A stretch of DNA of 64,000 bases, taken from contig NZ_CBCPJJ010000004.1 of assembly GCF_965118895.1 (NCBI RefSeq), positions 124,001 to 188,000 on the forward strand. Reading direction: 5' to 3'. A model generated the notes under the pieces. That model ran no database searches. It worked only from the letters and a program-made list of their open reading frames with translations, and was not told where the DNA came from. The position numbers and the translations under genes are program-made. Position 1 is the stretch's first letter. Every line of letters starts with the position of its first letter. The DNA comes from Rahnella inusitata_A. Lineage in GTDB: Bacteria; Pseudomonadota; Gammaproteobacteria; Enterobacterales; Enterobacteriaceae. Shown here piece after piece: positions 1 through 8,824 of the stretch.

Positions 1-109
1 TAACCAAACTTTGAAGCAGGTAACGCTATTGACATATTTTGTTAAATTTATGCCAGCGGGGCTGATGGCAAAGAGGACATTTTGTGCAGCGGCGCCGTGA
101 TGCAAGAGA

Positions 110-118
110 TGGTAAAAT
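110..118 (+). promoter_or_regulatory. Possible extended -10 promoter of clpS
   Basis: A TG-G-TAAAAT element (TGn plus a five-of-six -10 hexamer) lies about 90 bases before clpS. No good -35 was seen at 16-18 bases upstream, which fits an extended -10 promoter. A TTGACA at 29-34 has no -10 at the right spacing. The rest of 1-205 shows no gene; the divergent neighbour expected here in E. coli (cspD) is not inside the window. Confidence 0.4.
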
Positions 119-205
119 GGGGAAATAACCTGGTGAAGCCCCGCAGAACGCTTTCACGTCAGGTATTTAGCATCCAATACGATCTTTACAGGTGATGAGC
201 AGGCA

Positions 206-526
206 ATGGGCGACAAACAAGACTGGCTAAATTTTGAACATTTGACGGCGAATAAGCAAAAGGATGAGGTAAAACCGCCATCTATGTATAAAGTTATATT
301 AAACAACGACGATTACACTCCAATGGAATTTGTGATTGACGTTCTGCAAAAGTTCTTTTCTTATGATATTGAACGTGCAACGCAACTGATGCTCCAGGTG
401 CACTATAGAGGCAAAGCAATTTGCGGCGTTTATACCGCCGAAGTCGCCGAAACCAAGGTCGCACACGTCAATGAGTACGCCAAGGAGAATGAGCATCCGT
501 TGCTGTGTACGCTGGAAAAAGCCTGA
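206..526 (+). CDS. clpS: ATP-dependent Clp protease adaptor ClpS
   Basis: ClpS is the cytoplasmic adaptor that hands N-end-rule substrates to ClpAP and modulates ClpA substrate choice. The protein has 106 residues, the same as in E. coli. A flexible N-terminal stretch (about residues 1-25) precedes the folded core. The residues that grip the substrate N-terminus in the family are present: Asn34, Asp35 and His66. It lies 27 bases upstream of clpA on the same strand, and the two are normally co-transcribed. The start ATG follows a GAGCAGG stretch. The assignment is secure. Confidence 0.97.
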   Translation: MGDKQDWLNFEHLTANKQKDEVKPPSMYKVILNNDDYTPMEFVIDVLQKFFSYDIERATQLMLQVHYRGKAICGVYTAEVAETKVAHVNEYAKENEHPLLCTLEKA

Positions 527-553
527 TTAAGGCAATCTATTTGGGAGGTGCCT

Positions 554-2836
554 ATGCTCAATCAAGAACTTGAACTCAGTCTCAACATGGCTTTCGCAAG
601 AGCCCGTGAGCACCGGCATGAGTTTATGACCGTGGAGCACCTGTTGCTGGCGTTGCTCAGCAACCCTGCTGCCCGTGAAGCGCTTGAAGCTTGTACAGTT
701 GATCTGGTGGCGTTACGCCAGGAGCTGGAAGCCTTCATCGAGCAAACCACACCCACCTTACCCGCCAGTGAAGAGGAACGTGACACCCAGCCTACGCTGA
801 GTTTCCAGCGCGTTCTGCAACGTGCGGTATTCCACGTGCAATCTTCTGGCCGCAGCGAAGTGTCCGGCGCCAACGTTCTGGTCGCGATTTTCAGCGAACA
901 GGAATCTCAGGCCGCCTATCTCCTGCGCAAACATGATGTCAGCCGCCTTGATGTGGTGAACTTTATCTCGCACGGCACCCGTAAAGATGAATCGGGCAGC
1001 CAGGCGCCAAACAATGCGGAAAACCCAGTTAACGAAGAGCAGTCGGCGGGGGAAGATCGTATGGAGAACTTCACCACTAATCTTAACCAGTTAGCGCGTG
1101 TTGGTGGCATCGATCCGCTGATTGGCCGTGACAAAGAACTGGAGCGCGCCATTCAGGTGCTCTGCCGTCGCCGCAAAAACAACCCGCTTCTGGTGGGCGA
1201 ATCCGGCGTCGGGAAGACCGCGATTGCTGAAGGTCTGGCATGGCGAATCGAACAGGGCGACGTGCCGGAAGTGATGGCCGACTGCACCCTGTATTCTCTG
1301 GATATCGGTTCGCTGCTGGCGGGCACTAAATACCGTGGTGATTTCGAAAAACGTTTCAAATCACTGCTGAAACAGCTTGAGCAGGATAAGAACAGCATCC
1401 TGTTTATTGATGAAATCCACACGATTATCGGTGCCGGTGCGGCGTCCGGTGGTCAGGTGGATGCGGCAAACCTGATCAAACCGTTGCTGTCGAGCGGCAA
1501 GATCCGGGTGATCGGTTCCACGACGTATCAGGAATTTAGCAATATTTTTGAAAAAGACCGTGCTCTTGCGCGTCGCTTCCAGAAAATCGATATTGTTGAG
1601 CCAACCGTCGAAGAAACCGTGCAGATCATCAATGGCCTGAAAACCAAATATGAAGCACACCATGATGTCCGTTATACCGCGAAAGCGGTGCGTGCGGCGG
1701 TGGAGCTGTCGGTCAAGTATATCAACGACCGTCATCTGCCGGACAAAGCTATCGACGTCATAGATGAAGCGGGCGCGCGCAGCCGGTTAATGCCGGTCAG
1801 CAAACGCAAGAAAACCGTTAACGTCAGCGATATCGAAAGTGTGGTGGCGCGTATCGCCCGCATTCCGGAAAAAACCGTGTCTGCGACCGATCGCGATGTG
1901 CTGAAAAATCTGGGCGACCGCCTGAAAATGCTGGTCTTCGGGCAGGATCCTGCCATTGAAGCGCTGACAGAAGCGATCAAAATGAGCCGCGCAGGTCTGG
2001 GTCAGGATCGCAAGCCGGTCGGTTCGTTCCTGTTCGCAGGTCCTACCGGTGTGGGTAAAACCGAAGTCACGGTACAACTGGCCAAAGCGCTGGATATCGA
2101 ACTGCTGCGCTTTGATATGTCGGAATACATGGAGCGTCATACGGTCAGCCGTTTGATCGGTGCGCCTCCTGGTTATGTTGGTTTTGATCAGGGCGGTTTG
2201 CTGACGGATGCGGTATTGAAACATCCTCACTCCGTTGTGCTGCTCGATGAAATCGAGAAAGCGCACCCGGATGTCTTTAACCTGCTGTTACAGGTCATGG
2301 ACAACGGTACGCTGACTGATAACAACGGGCGCAAAGCCGATTTCCGTAACGTGATTCTGGTCATGACCACCAACGCCGGTGTGCGTGAAACCGAACGTAA
2401 ATCCATTGGCCTCATTCATCAGGACAACAGCCCTGACGCTATGGAAGAGATCAAGAAAGTGTTTACGCCAGAGTTCCGCAACCGTCTGGATAACGTGATC
2501 TGGTTTAACCATCTGTCTACGGAAGTTATCCAGCTGGTGGTCGACAAATTTATCGTCGAACTGCAGGCGCAACTGGATGCCAAAGGCGTTTCGCTGGAAG
2601 TCAGCGATGAAGCCCGCGACTGGCTGACCGTGAAAGGCTATGACCGTGCAATGGGTGCGCGTCCGATGACACGTATCGTGCAGGAAAACCTGAAAAAACC
2701 TCTCGCCAACGAGCTGCTGTTTGGTTCACTGGTGGATGGCGGTTCGGTCTCGGTAGCGCTGGATAAGGAAGCCGATAAGCTGACTTACCACTTCATGAGT
2801 GCGCAGAAGAAAAAGCCGGAAGGCGCGGTGCATTGA
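554..2836 (+). CDS. clpA: ATP-dependent Clp protease ATP-binding subunit ClpA
   Basis: ClpA is the AAA+ unfoldase that forms hexamers on ClpP and threads substrates into it. The N-terminal Clp repeat domain covers about residues 1-145. The first AAA module has a GESGVGKT P-loop near residue 215 and a Walker B (LFIDEIH) near 282. The second has GPTGVGKT near 497 and LLDEIEKAHPD near 562. The IGL loop that docks on ClpP is present near 617 (SIGLIHQD). An in-frame GTG lies six bases upstream, but the ATG at 554 gives the conserved MLNQELELS N-terminus and sits correctly after GGGAGG (543-548). Length is 760 residues, as expected. A strong terminator follows. Confidence 0.98.
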   Translation: MLNQELELSLNMAFARAREHRHEFMTVEHLLLALLSNPAAREALEACTVDLVALRQELEAFIEQTTPTLPASEEERDTQPTLSFQRVLQRAVFHVQSSGRSEVSGANVLVAIFSEQESQAAYLLRKHDVSRLDVVNFISHGTRKDESGSQAPNNAENPVNEEQSAGEDRMENFTTNLNQLARVGGIDPLIGRDKELERAIQVLCRRRKNNPLLVGESGVGKTAIAEGLAWRIEQGDVPEVMADCTLYSLDIGSLLAGTKYRGDFEKRFKSLLKQLEQDKNSILFIDEIHTIIGAGAASGGQVDAANLIKPLLSSGKIRVIGSTTYQEFSNIFEKDRALARRFQKIDIVEPTVEETVQIINGLKTKYEAHHDVRYTAKAVRAAVELSVKYINDRHLPDKAIDVIDEAGARSRLMPVSKRKKTVNVSDIESVVARIARIPEKTVSATDRDVLKNLGDRLKMLVFGQDPAIEALTEAIKMSRAGLGQDRKPVGSFLFAGPTGVGKTEVTVQLAKALDIELLRFDMSEYMERHTVSRLIGAPPGYVGFDQGGLLTDAVLKHPHSVVLLDEIEKAHPDVFNLLLQVMDNGTLTDNNGRKADFRNVILVMTTNAGVRETERKSIGLIHQDNSPDAMEEIKKVFTPEFRNRLDNVIWFNHLSTEVIQLVVDKFIVELQAQLDAKGVSLEVSDEARDWLTVKGYDRAMGARPMTRIVQENLKKPLANELLFGSLVDGGSVSVALDKEADKLTYHFMSAQKKKPEGAVH

Positions 2837-2876
2837 TCCGCTGCTGAGATAAGCTGAAAAGCTTCAGGCAAACAAA

Positions 2877-2903
2877 AGGCGATGTGAAAACATCGCCTTT
2901 TTT
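2877..2903 (+). terminator. Rho-independent terminator after clpA
   Basis: An 8-bp stem (AGGCGATG/CATCGCCT) with a six-base loop is followed directly by five T. It sits 40 bases after the clpA stop. Confidence 0.9.
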
Positions 2904-2980
2904 CTTTCTGAAAATTCTTTATGAAACGTGAGTTAATGAGGAATAAGCAGAAAGGATAATGAAACTAAATGCCGAATTGC

Positions 2981-3030
2981 GGATACCACAAAACGCCCTT
3001 GCAACTGCAGGAAGGGCGAAGAGGGTATCC
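2981..3030 (-). terminator. Nested double hairpin, probable infA terminator
   Basis: An outer inverted repeat, GGATACC (2981-2987) with GGTATCC (3024-3030), encloses an inner one, CGCCCTT (2994-3000) with AAGGGCG (3012-3018). Read on the minus strand, the inner stem is followed by TTTTG, so it could end infA transcription. The outer arms are unusual for a simple terminator. E. coli carries the tRNA gene serW in this gap; no tRNA fold is present here. Confidence 0.5.
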
Positions 3031-3070
3031 TCAGGTATCGCCGGAAAATCAGCGATGAGTGAGCCGTTTA

Positions 3071-3289
3071 TTAGCGGCTACGGAAGACAATGCGGCCTTT
3101 GCTCAGGTCGTACGGGGTCAGCTCTACAGTGACTTTGTCGCCCGTCAGGATGCGGATATAGTTCTTACGCATTTTACCGGAGATGTGTGCGGTAACTACG
3201 TGTCCGTTTTCTAATTCTACGCGGAACATAGTGTTTGGCAGCGTATCAAGTACGGTGCCCTGCATTTCAATGTTGTCTTCTTTGGCCAT
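3071..3289 (-). CDS. infA: Translation initiation factor IF-1
   Basis: IF-1 binds the 30S A site and helps IF-2 and IF-3 select the initiator tRNA. The 72-residue protein is a single S1-type OB fold and looks essentially invariant compared with the enterobacterial protein (starts MAKEDNIEMQG, ends GRIVFRSR). The start ATG follows an AGAGGA ribosome site. It is convergent with clpA and reads in the same direction as aat, 93 bases downstream of the aat stop. Confidence 0.98.
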   Translation of the reverse strand: MAKEDNIEMQGTVLDTLPNTMFRVELENGHVVTAHISGKMRKNYIRILTGDKVTVELTPYDLSKGRIVFRSR

Positions 3290-3382
3290 CGAATCCTCTA
3301 GGTCTAACTACCATAGTTTTTAACCGGCAAGATAATGCCGAAAAACCCACATTATGTAAAGAAGTATGGTTCATGACCGCAC

Positions 3383-4117
3383 CTATTCCCTATCCTTCGG
3401 GAACACCGGCAGGTCTTCATCATGTGGGGATAAGTCTTGTGGCAACCAGCAATCCGGCGCTAACGCGCGTTGCGAAAGTTCGGATAACTGCTGCAAAAAT
3501 TGGCGGCGGGGGATCTCTCTCGCACCCAGCGACGCAGTGTGAGGGTTGAGCACCTGACAGTCAATCAGTTCTCCACCATTGCGGGAAAAATGTTGGCAAA
3601 ACATCATCAGCGCGCACTTTGAGGCATTTTCACGGCGGCTAAACATGGACTCGCCGCAAAATAGCCCGCCAACGGAAACACCGTACAAACCGCCGACCAG
3701 CTCATCGCCATCCCAGACTTCAAGTGAATGGGCGTGTCCGGCTTCGTGCAATTCCTGATAACCGCGCTGAACCAGCGGCCCGATCCAGGTGCCATCTTCC
3801 CGTTCAATTGCACACGCGTGGATCACCTGTTCAAAGCAGCGATTGAGGGTAAAACGGAAAGGCATTTTACGCATAAATTTCTGTAAGCTGCGGCTGATAT
3901 GGCGCTCTTCGGGCACGAGAATAGCCCGCGGATCGGGTGACCACCAGAGGATCATTTCGCCGGGTTCAAACCAGGGGAAAATCCCGTGCTGATAAGCGGA
4001 AAGCAGGCGCGGCGACGTCAGATCGCCACCAATAGCCAGCAGGCCGTTGGGATCCTGCAATGCAGTGTCAGGATCCGGAAAATGAACAGAACTGGCCTCA
4101 AGCTTAACTAACCGCAT
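3383..4117 (-). CDS. aat: Leucyl/phenylalanyl-tRNA--protein transferase
   Basis: Aat transfers Leu or Phe from charged tRNA to proteins with N-terminal Lys or Arg, creating N-degrons that ClpS (encoded at the left end of this window) recognises. The hallmark segments are visible: NGLLAIGGDLTSPRLLSAY near the N-terminus, GIFPWFEPGE, WWSPDPRA, HAHSLEVW and FCGESMFS. An upstream ATG would add 12 residues. The ATG at 4117 is preferred because it follows AAGGAG at the proper distance and begins MRLV as in homologues. That gives 244 residues, about ten more than E. coli, mainly at the C-terminus. Confidence 0.96.
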   Translation of the reverse strand: MRLVKLEASSVHFPDPDTALQDPNGLLAIGGDLTSPRLLSAYQHGIFPWFEPGEMILWWSPDPRAILVPEERHISRSLQKFMRKMPFRFTLNRCFEQVIHACAIEREDGTWIGPLVQRGYQELHEAGHAHSLEVWDGDELVGGLYGVSVGGLFCGESMFSRRENASKCALMMFCQHFSRNGGELIDCQVLNPHTASLGAREIPRRQFLQQLSELSQRALAPDCWLPQDLSPHDEDLPVFPKDRE

Positions 4118-4170
4118 AGATCTCCTTATCCGGCGACTCACGGGCCGCCACATAATTCATGGACAGACTT

Positions 4171-5892
4171 TCAGGTACGCGCAAGAAAACGCGTGTACCG
4201 GCCTTGTGCGGCTGCTAAGGTCTGATGATCGCCTTGTTCGACAATCTCGCCTTCCTCCATCACGCAAATCCTGTCGAGGTTATCGAGACCGTGTAAACGG
4301 TGCGTGACTAAGAGTAGCGTTTTATTTTCACAATACTTGTGCAACAGCGCCAAAATATGGTGTTCCGTTTCTGCATCCAGCCCTTCGGTCGGTTCATCGA
4401 GCAACCACAACGGAGCATCATGCAGCAGGGCTCGCGCCAGACCCAGGCGACGCTGTTCGCCGCCGGACAGTTGACGTCCGCCTTCACCCAGCCAGGCGTT
4501 CAGGCCTTCCCCTTCGAGAAGCACGTGTAGATCCACCTGTTTCAGCGCGTCGGCAATCTGCTCATCAGAGCGTTGTGTCGAGGCCATACGCAGGTTTTCA
4601 CGCAGCGTGGTGTTGAAGATATGAACACGCTGGCTGACCACGGTGATCATCTGGCGCAGCGTGGCCTCATCATAATCTGCGATTGCATGACCGTTAATGC
4701 TCAGTGCGCCGCTGTTGATATCCCAGCCGCGCGTCAGCAATTGCAGCAGAGTAGATTTCCCACAGCCGGTCTGGCCGAGCAGGGCAACATGCTCCCCGGC
4801 GGCAATCTCCAGCGTAATGTTTTTCAGCACCGGCAGTGGCTGCCCCGGATACGTGAAATTCACGTTAGTGAGCGACAGGCTGACCTGTTTGGCGGCGACA
4901 GGGCCCTGTGACGGGAAAGTCACGTCGGCCGGCTGACTGATGATCTGGCTGACGCGCTGCGCAGAGGCGATAACTTGCCCGAGGTGCTGGAATGCTGCCG
5001 CAACCGGCCCGAGTGCTTCGAAAGCGGCCAGCGGCGTAAACACGAACAGCGCAATCAGCGCGCCGGGTTGTGCGATGGTTCCGATACCGCCTGCGGCCAG
5101 CCACAACATCAGCGTCACGGTCAGACCGGCGGCGGCAATCACCATCGCCTGCGACAGGCCTGTCAGTTTCGCCTGCTGCTGCTGGCGCAACATCCAGCGG
5201 CGTTCGATATCATCAAGTTGCTGGCGAAAACGCGGCTGCGCACCAAATACCACCAGCTCGGACTGCCCCTGTAACCACGAGGTCAGTTGCATGCGGTAAT
5301 CGCTGCGCAAGGCCGTCAGTTCCCGTCCGGCAGGTTTCCCCGCACGGTAGAAAATCACCGGCAGGAGTAGCATCAGAACCAGCATAATCGCTCCGAGTGT
5401 CAGAGCGAGTTTGACGTCAAGAAAGCTCAGGCCAAAGGTCACCAGAACAATCACTACCAGCGCGCTGACCAGCGGGGAGATGACGCGCAGATACAGGTGA
5501 TCCAGCGTATCCACGTCGGCGACCAGGCGGTTCAGAAGATCGGCCTGACGGAATCGCGCAATGCCGCCCGGCGACAGCGGCATAATTTTGGTGAAAGTGA
5601 ACACCCGCAAATGCGCCAGCACGCGGAAGGTCGCGTCGTGGCTGACCAGACGTTCAGCGTAACGGCCTGCGGTGCGGAAAATCGCTGCACCGCGTACACC
5701 GGCGGCGGGCAGCATGTAGTTGAACGTGTACAAACCGGCGATCCCGGCGACGGCAGAAGCCGCTAGGAACCAGCCAGAAAGTGTCAGCAGGCCGATGCTG
5801 GCGAGCAGCGTTACGATGGCCAGAATCACACCCAAAGACAGGCGGAACCAGTGACGGCGATACAGAGCGAGATAAGGCAGAAGAATTTTCAT
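4171..5892 (-). CDS. cydC: Heterodimeric ABC exporter subunit CydC
   Basis: CydC pairs with CydD in an inner-membrane ABC exporter needed to assemble cytochrome bd and periplasmic c-type cytochromes; it has been described as exporting glutathione and cysteine and, more recently, as a haem transporter. A six-helix membrane domain fills about residues 1-315. The nucleotide-binding domain has its Walker A (GQTGCGKST) near residue 372, an LSGGEQRR signature near 475 and a Walker B (LWLLDEPTEGLD) near 497. Length is 573 residues. It begins two bases after the cydD stop codon, so the pair is translationally coupled. Confidence 0.97.
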   Translation of the reverse strand: MKILLPYLALYRRHWFRLSLGVILAIVTLLASIGLLTLSGWFLAASAVAGIAGLYTFNYMLPAAGVRGAAIFRTAGRYAERLVSHDATFRVLAHLRVFTFTKIMPLSPGGIARFRQADLLNRLVADVDTLDHLYLRVISPLVSALVVIVLVTFGLSFLDVKLALTLGAIMLVLMLLLPVIFYRAGKPAGRELTALRSDYRMQLTSWLQGQSELVVFGAQPRFRQQLDDIERRWMLRQQQQAKLTGLSQAMVIAAAGLTVTLMLWLAAGGIGTIAQPGALIALFVFTPLAAFEALGPVAAAFQHLGQVIASAQRVSQIISQPADVTFPSQGPVAAKQVSLSLTNVNFTYPGQPLPVLKNITLEIAAGEHVALLGQTGCGKSTLLQLLTRGWDINSGALSINGHAIADYDEATLRQMITVVSQRVHIFNTTLRENLRMASTQRSDEQIADALKQVDLHVLLEGEGLNAWLGEGGRQLSGGEQRRLGLARALLHDAPLWLLDEPTEGLDAETEHHILALLHKYCENKTLLLVTHRLHGLDNLDRICVMEEGEIVEQGDHQTLAAAQGRYTRFLART

Positions 5893-5894
5893 GA

Positions 5895-7661
5895 TTACAG
5901 CTCCTTACTGCGCTGGGATAACAGGCTGGCGAATAATCCGCCCTGAGCAACCAGCTGCGTATAGCTGCCGCGTTCAGCAATCTGGCCCTGGTCCATCACC
6001 CAGATTTCATCGTAGTCCTGCGTATCCTCCAGCTGATGGGTCACCAGTACCGACGTCTGCGCTTTTGATGCATCATTCAGCGCGCTCATCACGCGCTTTT
6101 CGCTGTGGGCATCGAGGCTGGCGGTCGGTTCATCCAGCAACAGTAATTCGCATGGCGAGAGCAGGGCGCGGGCAACGGCAACCCGCTGAGCCTGGCCGAC
6201 TGATAAACGCGCTGCGCTGTCGCCGAGTTCCGTTTCCAGACCCAACGGCAGCAGCGGTAAAAATTCGCTCACGTAAGCGCGATCAATGGCTGACTGAAGT
6301 TGCTGTTCACTGACATCCGGCTGGTTGAGCAGAATATTGGCGCGCAGCGTTTGTTCCGGCAGATGGGGATTCTGACCCACCCAGCTCAGTTGCTGACGCC
6401 ATGCGTCATTGCCTAACGATTTCAGCTCAATGCTGCCTGCGGTGAGTGATCCCTGATAGGGCAGGAAGCCGAGCAGGGCGTTTAACAGGGAGCTTTTCCC
6501 CGCACCGCTCAGCCCGACAATCGCAATACGTTGCCCGGCCTGAATGTTGAACGTCAGCGGCCCGGCCAGCGTTTTACCCTGCGGTGACTGGATGATGAGA
6601 TCGCGGGCTTGCAGCGAAACTTTTTGTCCCCTTGGCCAGCTCTGGTTCCCGTCGCCCATTTCAGCACTTTCAACGGTCAGGAAGGTCACCAGACTTTCCG
6701 CAGCACCGACTGCCTGCGCTTTGGCGTGATAAAACGCGCCCAAATCACGCAGCGGCTGGAAGAACTCCGGCGCGAGGATCAGCACCAGAAAACCGGCAAA
6801 CAGGGTAACCGGCGTACCGTAGCTGCCGAAATTCAGTTCTCCGAGATATGAGAAACCGAAGTACACCGCCACAACGGCGATTGAAATTGAGGCGAAAAAT
6901 TCCAGAACGGCGGAAGAGAGAAATGCCAGACGCAGCACGTCCATCGTACGTGCGCGAAAACTTTCGGTGGAGCGTTTGATCTGCTCGATTTCCGCCGTAC
7001 CGCGATGGAACAAACGCAGAGTATCGAGACCGCGCAGGCTGTCGAGGAAGTTGCCGCTCAGACGTGCAAGTGCGACAAAGTTACGGCGGTTGGCATCGGC
7101 AGCGCCCATTCCGACCAGCGCCATAAACACCGGAATAAGTGGCGCAGTAACCAGCAGGATCATGCCCGCCGCCCAGTTAATCGGGAAAATGCTCACCAGA
7201 ATCAGCAGCGGGATAATCCCCGCGAGGGCAATTTGCGGCAGATAGCGGGCATAATAATCCTGCATATCTTCGATTTGTTCCAGAATGATGCTCGCCCAGC
7301 TGCCCGCCGGTTTGCCCTGGATCCACGCCGGCCCCAGTTTTTCCAGACGGTCGAGGACTAACTTACGCATCTCCTGACGAATAATCCGTCCGCAGATAAA
7401 GCCCACCTGCTCACGCAGCCAGGTCACGACGGCTCGCAGAATAAAGGTCAGCGCCATCAACAGGAAACTTTGCAGCAGCGCCTCACGCGGGGTGTGCTGG
7501 ATTATCAGGCTGTGCAGCAGACCGGCCATCAGCCAGGCCTGCGCCAGAATCAGTAAACCCGAAAGTAAACCCAGCATCATAGACAGACGGATCCAGCCTT
7601 TGGCGCGTGAGCTTTGTTGTTTTAACCAGCGGATAAGTTCTTGTTGTCGTGTTTTATTCAT
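5895..7661 (-). CDS. cydD: Heterodimeric ABC exporter subunit CydD
   Basis: CydD is the partner of CydC in the inner membrane. The 588-residue protein has an N-terminal six-helix domain (about residues 20-320) with the highly conserved stretch MALVGMGAADANRRNF. The ATPase domain carries GLSGAGKSS near 387, a variant signature LSVGQAQR near 487 and LLLLDEPTASLD near 505. The LSVGQ signature, in place of LSGGQ, also occurs in E. coli CydD and marks the degenerate-looking site of the heterodimer. The gene lies downstream of trxB with a terminator-like hairpin between them, as in E. coli. Confidence 0.97.
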   Translation of the reverse strand: MNKTRQQELIRWLKQQSSRAKGWIRLSMMLGLLSGLLILAQAWLMAGLLHSLIIQHTPREALLQSFLLMALTFILRAVVTWLREQVGFICGRIIRQEMRKLVLDRLEKLGPAWIQGKPAGSWASIILEQIEDMQDYYARYLPQIALAGIIPLLILVSIFPINWAAGMILLVTAPLIPVFMALVGMGAADANRRNFVALARLSGNFLDSLRGLDTLRLFHRGTAEIEQIKRSTESFRARTMDVLRLAFLSSAVLEFFASISIAVVAVYFGFSYLGELNFGSYGTPVTLFAGFLVLILAPEFFQPLRDLGAFYHAKAQAVGAAESLVTFLTVESAEMGDGNQSWPRGQKVSLQARDLIIQSPQGKTLAGPLTFNIQAGQRIAIVGLSGAGKSSLLNALLGFLPYQGSLTAGSIELKSLGNDAWRQQLSWVGQNPHLPEQTLRANILLNQPDVSEQQLQSAIDRAYVSEFLPLLPLGLETELGDSAARLSVGQAQRVAVARALLSPCELLLLDEPTASLDAHSEKRVMSALNDASKAQTSVLVTHQLEDTQDYDEIWVMDQGQIAERGSYTQLVAQGGLFASLLSQRSKEL

Positions 7662-7726
7662 CAGGCATCAGTCTGCGCAGCTATCCGGTTCGGAGGCTGA
7701 ACATGTTACATGCTGAGTTCAAAAAC

Positions 7727-7758
7727 TGAAAATATAAAGGCGGCACTGTGGCCGCCTT
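7727..7758 (-). terminator. Terminator-like hairpin after trxB
   Basis: An 8-bp stem (AAGGCGGC/GCCGCCTT, 7737-7758) with a six-base loop is followed on the minus strand by TATATTTT. It separates trxB from cydDC. The interrupted T tract suggests partial termination, so some cydDC expression could come from the trxB promoter. Confidence 0.6.
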
Positions 7759-7810
7759 CCTGCAACTCGAATTATTCAGGATAATTGGAGAAAAGATTTT
7801 GAAAAGAGGA

Positions 7811-8779
7811 TTACAAATCCGGGGCTTGCGATAAGCCATCCAGATAACGCTCTGCGTCGAGCGCAGCCATACAGCCGGTGCCGGCGGAGGTAATCGCCTG
7901 GCGGTAAATATGGTCCATCACGTCACCCGCAGCAAAGACGCCGGGAATGCTGGTTTGCGTGGCATTACCGTGTGAACCGGACTGCACTTTGATGTAGCCG
8001 TCTTTCAGCTCCAGCTGGCCTTCAAAAATGCCGGTGTTCGGACTGTGGCCGATAGCGATGAAAACGCCTGCAACGTCTACCTGAGATTTCTCATCGGTGC
8101 GCACGTCCATCAGGCTCGCGCCAGTCACACCCATTTGATCGCCAACCACTTCGTTCAGCGTTTTGTGGGTATGCAGCACAATGTTGCCGCTGGCGACTTT
8201 ATCATTGAGGCGGTCAACCAGAATTTTTTCAGCGCGGAAGCTGTCGCGGCGGTGGATCAGATGCACTTCTGACGCGATATTTGCCAGATACAGCGCTTCT
8301 TCCACTGCGGTATTGCCGCCGCCGACCACCGCCACTTTCTGATTACGGTAGAAGAACCCGTCGCAGGTCGCACAGGCAGACACGCCACGGCCTTTGAACG
8401 CTTCTTCAGACGGAAGGCCGATATAGCGGGCGGATGCGCCAGTGGCGATAATCAGGGCGTCGCAGGTGTACTCGCCACTGTCGCCGGTAAGGCGGAACGG
8501 ACGGTTCTGTAAATCTACTTTGTTGATATGGTCGAAAATGATTTCGGTGTTGAACTTGGTGGCGTGCTCATGCATGCGATCCATCAGCGCCGGGCCGGTC
8601 AGACCTTCTGGATCACCCGGCCAGTTTTCCACTTCTGTGGTGGTGGTCAGCTGACCGCCTTTTTCCACGCCGGTAATCAATACAGGATTCAGGTTGGCGC
8701 GCGCTGCGTAAACCGCTGCGGTGTAACCTGCCGGGCCGGACCCTAAAATCAATAATTTACTGTGTTTAACCGTACTCAT
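7811..8779 (-). CDS. trxB: Thioredoxin reductase
   Basis: TrxB is the cytoplasmic flavoenzyme that reduces thioredoxin with NADPH. The FAD motif GSGPAGYTAA is near the N-terminus, the redox-active CATC pair near residue 137, the NADPH motif GGGNTAVEEA just after it, and the C-terminal FAD segment GVFAAGDVMD near 280. A TTG two codons upstream (8785) has better spacing to GGAG. The ATG at 8779 gives the N-terminus MSTVKHSK seen in related proteins, so it is preferred with some doubt. Length is 322 residues. It is divergent from lrp across a long gap. Confidence 0.97.
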   Translation of the reverse strand: MSTVKHSKLLILGSGPAGYTAAVYAARANLNPVLITGVEKGGQLTTTTEVENWPGDPEGLTGPALMDRMHEHATKFNTEIIFDHINKVDLQNRPFRLTGDSGEYTCDALIIATGASARYIGLPSEEAFKGRGVSACATCDGFFYRNQKVAVVGGGNTAVEEALYLANIASEVHLIHRRDSFRAEKILVDRLNDKVASGNIVLHTHKTLNEVVGDQMGVTGASLMDVRTDEKSQVDVAGVFIAIGHSPNTGIFEGQLELKDGYIKVQSGSHGNATQTSIPGVFAAGDVMDHIYRQAITSAGTGCMAALDAERYLDGLSQAPDL

Positions 8780-8818
8780 GGGCAATCTATCTCCGCGATG
8801 GGGACTAGCGATAAAGGG

Positions 8819-8824
8819 ATTGTA
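8819..8824 (-). promoter_or_regulatory. Possible -10 element of the trxB promoter
   Basis: A minus-strand TACAAT (five of six consensus bases) lies about 40 bases before trxB. The -35 region is only a T-rich run, so this is a tentative call. Confidence 0.35.

Noticed and set aside
2837..3070. A tRNA gene (serW) expected between clpA and infA
   Set aside because: No acceptor stem, anticodon arm or CCA end could be built from either strand.
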